64,000 nt of DNA from Mitsuokella jalaludinii DSM 13811 (GTDB taxonomy: Bacteria; Bacillota; Negativicutes; Selenomonadales; Selenomonadaceae). The translations under genes were made by a program, and so were the position numbers. How positions within the stretch are numbered: the stretch's first letter is position 1; every line of letters starts with the position of its first letter. The notes below the pieces were generated by a model. That model had not been told where the DNA came from, made no database searches, and saw only the letters and a list, made by a program, of their open reading frames with translations. Where the stretch lies: NCBI RefSeq assembly GCF_000702905.1, contig NZ_JNKR01000001.1:186001-250000 (forward strand), read 5' to 3'. Below are positions 56,751-64,000 of this stretch, piece by piece.

Positions 56751-57254
56751 TCAATCCCGGATGGAATCGCGTCGGATGTCTTCTTCAATCAATTGCTGCA
56801 GCCGCGCCTCGGTCATGTCGAACTCCGAGTAGACGGTCAGCCCGTGCTGGCGCAGCAGCTCTGTCGCCACACCGGCGCCGCGTATCTTCCGGCCTGAGAA
56901 ACTGCCATCGTAGATGCGATGGACGCCACAGGACGGGCTGCCATCCTTGAGGATGGCCACCTCTGCGCGATACGCCTCGGCAATCCGCAGGATCTTCTGG
57001 GCGCCGAGCAGCAGGGAGGAAGTCAGGTCACGGCCCGTCGCGTCGACAGCCCGCGCCCTGCCCTCAAGGAGCTTGCGCCCCGTGCCGTACTGGATCTCCA
57101 TTGGCGGACGCGGCACGGGCAGCATCGCAAAGCACTCCGGACAGACTGCGACAAAGCGTCCACGCGCACTACAGGCCTGCAGCAGCGCGTCATCGTTGCT
57201 GCCGCCGTTGTACTTGACCTTGTGCCCTAAAAGGCATGCACTGACAAGGATCAT
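56751..57254 (-). CDS. DUF523 (TudS-like) iron-sulfur protein
   Basis: The 167-aa protein is a DUF523 member. Its conserved cysteines are in SACLLG (residue 7-8), VCPECFA (38-41) and GSPSCG (near 108), the positions used by thiouracil desulfidase TudS to hold a [4Fe-4S] cluster. Some members remove sulfur from thiolated uracil; the substrate here is not known. It is followed by a strong terminator. Confidence 0.85.
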   Translation of the reverse strand: MILVSACLLGHKVKYNGGSNDDALLQACSARGRFVAVCPECFAMLPVPRPPMEIQYGTGRKLLEGRARAVDATGRDLTSSLLLGAQKILRIAEAYRAEVAILKDGSPSCGVHRIYDGSFSGRKIRGAGVATELLRQHGLTVYSEFDMTEARLQQLIEEDIRRDSIRD

Positions 57255-57293
57255 CGAACTCCCTCCTCTATCCTCCAGTATATCGACACACCG

Positions 57294-60129
<2,836 letters not shown>

Positions 60130-60150
60130 AACAACTCTCCTATCTATAAA

Positions 60151-60894
60151 TCAGGCAAGAACGCCCGCGAGGTACGCCTCGAGGTTCGTCTTGATCGGCA
60201 TCAGGTAGACATTGGCGTCCTCGCGCTCGGCGAAGTCCATGACTTCTTTCGCAAAGCCGATGCTCCAGTCGAGTGTCGGCTCGAAGGCATGCGGGAAGAC
60301 GACGTGATTCTTGCGCTCCCAGTAGCTCTGCGAGCGCGCGCTCATGACGGGCGATATACCCCAGTAGACCTCGAGGCCCTGCAGCATGTCGGCGTAGACC
60401 GAGAGATACCGTATGTCGAAGAACGGCTGTGTGAAGAAGCCAGCGGCACCTGCCTGCAGCTTGCGCTTGATGCGATAGAGCTCCTGCGCCATGGAGCCGC
60501 GGTACTGATCGATGCCGGCGTAGACCTTGACCTCCGGCATCTCCTTGCGGAACTTCCAGATGACGTCGACGCTGTTCGTCGGGTAGATCTCATGCATCAT
60601 GTCCTGCGGCGGGTCGCCCTCGATGACGAGGACCTCGCGGATATCGTGTGCGCGCAAATAGTCCTTCATCGCGAGCTCCTTGTCGAGGTCGATATCCATT
60701 GCGCGGATGTGCGGCATCGAAGCGGGGAAATACTCCTTGGCGACAGCGGCGCCCTGCCAGCTCCGTATCGGGAAGCGCAGGAGGTCGGGGATGTTGATGA
60801 CATCGACCTTGTCCTGGAACTTGCCGAGCAAGGCGAGCTCCTGGCGCAAAGCGTCCTCGTCACGTGGAACGAGTTCTACTGAGATACGTTTCAT
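60151..60894 (-). CDS. Methylenetetrahydrofolate reductase-like protein
   Basis: The 247-aa protein has the MTHFR barrel pattern: VELVPRDEDALRQEL at the start, VLVIEGDPPQD near residue 93, and GAAGFFTQPFFDIRYLSVYAD near 160. It would reduce methylene-THF to methyl-THF with FAD. It is shorter than E. coli MetF (296 aa). ATG follows GGAGG. It lies 21 bases before nfnA, which suggests Nfn-linked reducing power for the folate branch. Confidence 0.83.
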   Translation of the reverse strand: MKRISVELVPRDEDALRQELALLGKFQDKVDVINIPDLLRFPIRSWQGAAVAKEYFPASMPHIRAMDIDLDKELAMKDYLRAHDIREVLVIEGDPPQDMMHEIYPTNSVDVIWKFRKEMPEVKVYAGIDQYRGSMAQELYRIKRKLQAGAAGFFTQPFFDIRYLSVYADMLQGLEVYWGISPVMSARSQSYWERKNHVVFPHAFEPTLDWSIGFAKEVMDFAEREDANVYLMPIKTNLEAYLAGVLA

Positions 60895-60944
60895 ATATGT
60901 CCTCCGAAGTGTATTTTTCAAAAAAAGCACCATATATCAATCAT

Positions 60945-60973
60945 ATTGTAAAGTCTTTGCCAGTATTTTGCAA
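60945..60973 (-). promoter_or_regulatory. Promoter of the metF-nfnA-nfnB-exonuclease operon
   Basis: TTGCAA and TACAAT with a 17-base spacer, about 50 bases before the start. Confidence 0.75.
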
Positions 60974-60987
60974 GTATGCCGACACGC

Positions 60988-61015
60988 AAAAAGGCCGCCG
61001 CAAAGCGGCAGCCTT
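60988..61015 (-). terminator. Terminator of the DASS transporter gene
   Basis: An 11-bp stem (one G-U) around a 3-base loop, AAGGCTGCCGC with GCGGCGGCCTT, then TTTTTG. Confidence 0.85.
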
Positions 61016-61036
61016 CAAAAACGAACAGATCGCACC

Positions 61037-62503
61037 TCAGAGGACGAGGCCGAGCCATTTCCAATACGTATTCGTCAAGAGCAGGATGGTCAGGTAAGCG
61101 AAAATCGTCAGCGGGATGCCCGTCTTGATGAAGTCCTTGACCTCAAACGTATCTGTGCTGTAGGCGATCATGTTCTGCGGCGCATTGACCGGCAGGATAA
61201 AGCCGAAGCAGATCGTGTACTGCAGGATCATGACCATGCCGACGACATTGAGCGTCATGTTCTCCGAGGCCCCCTGCAGGACAGAGATGCAGATCGGGAT
61301 CATCGCGGACGACAGTGCCGTCGCGCTGGCAAAGCCGAGATGGATGAGGATGAGGAAGAGCGCGAGGATGGCGATGATGAACGTCGCCGTCGCATCGTAG
61401 AGGCCAAAGTACTCGACGATGACATGGGCGATCCACTCACCCGCCTTCGTCGAGAGGATGGCCGAGCCGAGGCTGATGCCGACGCCGAAGAGCAGCAGCG
61501 TGCCCCAGTTGATGCGCTCCTGGACTTCCTTCCAGGTCATGATGCCGATGCCCGGCATCATCATCAAGGTGACGGCGACGATCGTCGTCGAGGAGGTGTC
61601 AAACGGGTGCACGATCTTCTCCGTCGCCCAGAAGAAGAGCAGGACGACGGAGATGAACATGAGCTTCTTCTCATCCGCCTTCATCGGGCCGAGCGCCGCG
61701 AGCTCCTGTGCGATCTTCTCCTTGCCGCCCGGCACTTCATCCATCTCCGGCGGCATGAGCTTCAGGAGGACGAAGTAGAGGATGACGCTCATGATGATGG
61801 CGAACGGTGCGGCAGCGATGAACCAGTCGAGCCAGCTGATTGTCGTGCCGAGCTGCTTCTCGATGAAGCCGAGCGCGACCATGTTCTGTGCGGCAGCCGT
61901 CTTGATACCGACGTTCCAGATGCTGTCGGCCTGTGCGACGGCGATCAGCATGATGGCGGCGAACTTGCTCTTGCGCGGCACGCCGAAGACGGCGATGATG
62001 CCCATGACGATCGGCACCATGCACGAGACACGGGCCGTCGTGCTCGGCACGAAGAAGCTCAGGACGAAGCCGACGCAAATGACCCCCGCCAGCACGTGAT
62101 GCGTCTTCGCGCCGATCTTCGAGAGCACGAAGAGCGCGATGCGCTTGTCGAGCCCCGTCTTCATCATCGCCGCTGCAATCAGCAGCGCCGCACCGACGAG
62201 CGCCAGCGCCGTGCTCGAAAAGCCGCTCAGGGCCATCTTGAGCGCACCAGACGTGCCGAGCATCTTCGACGGGTTGACCATATTAGGGGCAGTGCCGAGC
62301 AGGAAGGCCATGAGCGACATGATAATGCCCGCTGAGACCGGATAGGCGACAGCCTCCGTCATCCAGATGATGACGGAGAACACGAGGATGGCCAGCATGC
62401 GGTGGCCTGCCGTCGAGAGTTCCGGCGGTGTCGGTATCAATAGCAGCAGGATGAGCACGAGGAAGCCTACGGGCAGCCCCATGCGGCTCAAATTCTTTTT
62501 CAT
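61037..62503 (-). CDS. DASS/SLC13-family sodium-coupled anion transporter
   Basis: The 488-aa protein has 11-13 spans and DASS family motifs: SFFVPSTTARVSCMVPIVMG near residue 152 (the SNT-like substrate and sodium site) and GFILPVNAPQNMIAYSTD near 445. Likely substrates are di- or tricarboxylates such as succinate, malate or tartrate. It is a different family from the two ArsB/NhaD-like permeases here. Start ATG follows AAAGGGAGG. Confidence 0.9.
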   Translation of the reverse strand: MKKNLSRMGLPVGFLVLILLLLIPTPPELSTAGHRMLAILVFSVIIWMTEAVAYPVSAGIIMSLMAFLLGTAPNMVNPSKMLGTSGALKMALSGFSSTALALVGAALLIAAAMMKTGLDKRIALFVLSKIGAKTHHVLAGVICVGFVLSFFVPSTTARVSCMVPIVMGIIAVFGVPRKSKFAAIMLIAVAQADSIWNVGIKTAAAQNMVALGFIEKQLGTTISWLDWFIAAAPFAIIMSVILYFVLLKLMPPEMDEVPGGKEKIAQELAALGPMKADEKKLMFISVVLLFFWATEKIVHPFDTSSTTIVAVTLMMMPGIGIMTWKEVQERINWGTLLLFGVGISLGSAILSTKAGEWIAHVIVEYFGLYDATATFIIAILALFLILIHLGFASATALSSAMIPICISVLQGASENMTLNVVGMVMILQYTICFGFILPVNAPQNMIAYSTDTFEVKDFIKTGIPLTIFAYLTILLLTNTYWKWLGLVL

Positions 62504-62546
62504 GATGATTCCTCCCTTTACAAGATGATGGCAGCATACAAGACCA

Positions 62547-62577
62547 TATAAAAAGGCAGACCTCTGACAGGTCTGCC
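62547..62577 (-). terminator. Terminator-like hairpin in the DASS leader
   Basis: Stem GGCAGACCT with AGGTCTGCC on the minus strand, 5-base loop, then TTTTTATA. It lies between the promoter and the ribosome site, so it looks like a transcription attenuator. Confidence 0.65.
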
Positions 62578-62647
62578 CTTGTCACGACGCGTGCGCCATT
62601 GCACTTATATCGCATATTCATATGTACTATACTGAATCTGTATGGAT

Positions 62648-62676
62648 ATCATACCGCAAGCTCGCACGGTTGTCAA
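62648..62676 (-). promoter_or_regulatory. Promoter of the DASS transporter gene
   Basis: TTGACA and TATGAT with a 17-base spacer. It gives a leader of about 140 bases. A 5-bp inverted repeat (ATTCA-N12-TGAAT, 62616-62637) lies just after it. Confidence 0.78.
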
Positions 62677-62730
62677 GTTGTAAACATCATGCAAAAGAAT
62701 AATCCTCATCACAGAAGAGAACCTTGTAAC

Positions 62731-62764
62731 AGAAAAGCCACTGCATCGCGAAAATGCAGTGGCT
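62731..62764 (-). terminator. Terminator of fhs
   Basis: Perfect 11-bp stem AGCCACTGCAT with ATGCAGTGGCT, 7-base loop, then TTTTC. Confidence 0.88.
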
Positions 62765-62803
62765 CTTATCCATGACAGCAGCTGTGGCGTCATGATCCAA
62801 TCA

Positions 62804-64000
62804 TCAGAACAGTCCTGTGATCTTGCCGTTGACGTCGATGTCCATGTTCTCGGCAGCCGGATGCTTCGGCAGGCCCGGCATCGTCAGGATGTTGCCCGTC
62901 AGGGCGACGATGAAGCCGGCGCCGGCGCTGATGCGCAGTTCCTTGACCGTGATGCGGAAGCCAGTCGGACGGCCGATCTTCGTCGCATCGTCCGAGAGCG
63001 AGTACTGCGTCTTGGCCATGCAGACCGGCATCTTGTCGAAGCCGAGCTCCTCGATCTCCTTGAGTTGTTTCTTGGCAGCCGGCGTGAAGTCGACGCCATC
63101 GCCGCCGTAGATCTCCTTCGTGATCTTCTCGATCTTTTCAGGGATGCTCTCATTGACATCGTAGATGAAGTGGAAGTCGTTCGGTTTCTCTGTCGCCGCG
63201 ATGACCTTGTCGGCAAGCTCCAGGCCGCCTTCGCCGCCCTTAGCCCAGACCTCCGACAGCGCGACTTCGGCACCGAGTTCATTGCACTTCTTCTCGACGA
63301 AGTCGAGCTCTTCCTTCGTGTCCGTCGGGAAGGCATTGATGGCGACGACAGCCGACAGGCCGAACTTATGGATGTTCTCGATGTGCTTCGTGAGGTTGGC
63401 AATGCCCTTCTCGAGCGCTGCCATGTCGACCTTGCCGAGTTCCTTCTTGTCGAGGCCGCCGTGCATCTTGAGCGCGCGGACCGTCGCGACGATGACGACG
63501 GCATCCGGTTTCAGGCCGGCAAAGCGGCACTTGATGTCGAGGAATTTCTCGGCACCGAGGTCCGCGCCGAAGCCTGCCTCCGTGACGACGTAATCGGCGA
63601 ATTTCAGCGCGAACTTCGTCGCCATGACGCTGTTGCAGCCATGTGCGATATTCGCGAACGGGCCGCCGTGGATGAAGGCTGGCGTGCCCTCGAGCGTCTG
63701 CACGAGGTTCGGCTTGATGGCATCCTTGAAGAGCAGCGTCAGCGCGCCCGTGACATTGAGTTCTTTCGCGCGGATGGCGCGGCCTTCGCGGCTGTAGCCG
63801 ATGACGATCTCGCCGAGGCGCTGCTTCATGTCCTCGAGGTCTTTCGCGAGGCAGAGGATGGCCATCATCTCCGAAGCGACCGTGATGTCGAACCCCGTCT
63901 CGCGCGGCGTGCCGTGGGCCTTGCCGCCGAGGCCGATGACGACGTGGCGCAGCGCGCGGTCATTGAGGTCAAGCACGCGCTTCCAGGTGATGCGTCGCAC
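62804..64000 (-). CDS. fhs: Formate-tetrahydrofolate ligase, C-terminal part (5' end cut by window edge)
   Basis: Fhs makes 10-formyl-THF from formate with ATP. The visible 398 residues are the C-terminal two thirds of the usual ~555. Family segments include [38 protein letters not shown] split, [11 protein letters not shown], and [15 protein letters not shown]. It continues past the right edge. It links with the metF-like gene into a one-carbon block. Confidence 0.96.
   Translation of the reverse strand: MRRITWKRVLDLNDRALRHVVIGLGGKAHGTPRETGFDITVASEMMAILCLAKDLEDMKQRLGEIVIGYSREGRAIRAKELNVTGALTLLFKDAIKPNLVQTLEGTPAFIHGGPFANIAHGCNSVMATKFALKFADYVVTEAGFGADLGAEKFLDIKCRFAGLKPDAVVIVATVRALKMHGGLDKKELGKVDMAALEKGIANLTKHIENIHKFGLSAVVAINAFPTDTKEELDFVEKKCNELGAEVALSEVWAKGGEGGLELADKVIAATEKPNDFHFIYDVNESIPEKIEKITKEIYGGDGVDFTPAAKKQLKEIEELGFDKMPVCMAKTQYSLSDDATKIGRPTGFRITVKELRISAGAGFIVALTGNILTMPGLPKHPAAENMDIDVNGKITGLF

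Overview
The 64 kb window looks like chromosomal core DNA from a diderm Firmicute of the class Negativicutes, probably a Selenomonas- or Mitsuokella-like organism. Three things support this. There is an outer-membrane porin with an N-terminal S-layer-homology domain (55166-56485), a hallmark of that class. Gene order and regulators are typically Firmicute (CodY, HslUV, an RpoE-like protein next to pyrG, a c-di-AMP riboswitch, and the mfd-divIC-tilS-hpt-ftsH order). Base composition is GC-rich, with many TTG start codons. The species is inferred; no 16S rRNA is present. No phage, insertion sequence, CRISPR array, toxin-antitoxin or defence genes were recognised.

Almost everything is on the minus strand; only trpD, deoD and putP run forward. 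Reading with the minus strand, from right to left:
- Right edge: fhs (partial), a DASS anion transporter with a hairpin in its leader, then a metF-like gene, nfnA, nfnB and a DnaQ-type exonuclease, then a DUF523 protein. This is a one-carbon and NAD(P)H-balancing block.
- The SLH porin follows, under a promoter overlapped by a consensus cre box.
- Next come tRNA-Asn, tRNA-Glu and tRNA-Val, nadR, an HD-domain protein, and glnS with an unknown gene and a permease.
- putP diverges from an FAD oxidoreductase.
- DUF1934-argS-rpoE is followed by pyrG, mfd and a YabN-type methylase.
- Then come hup, SDR, glycosyltransferase and divIC, the S1 protein, tilS, hpt and ftsH, and birA-coaX-dusB with an M18 peptidase.
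- deoD stands alone on the plus strand. It is followed by rnpB, and by the c-di-AMP riboswitch with an NlpC/P60 hydrolase and a 25-aa membrane-peptide ORF.
- dprA-topA-trmFO-hslV-hslU precedes codY. trpD stands alone. tRNA-Pro and tRNA-Arg precede a first permease.
- The left end is the morphogenesis cluster DUF4321-maf-radC-mreBCD-mrdA-minCDE-rodA, then a radical SAM/DUF2344 protein and an RNase G-type gene cut by the window edge.

Taken together the window encodes rod-shape and division-site control, tRNA charging and modification, NTP supply, wall remodelling under c-di-AMP control, and nutrient-linked regulation (CodY, NadR, a probable CcpA site). No previously undescribed multi-gene system was identified with confidence. 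The most interesting leads are regulatory or architectural: cre-like boxes over two promoters, hairpins and embedded promoters between genes, the structured hup leader, the 25-aa membrane peptide, an RpoE-like protein with a basic tail, and loss of the MazG half of YabN.
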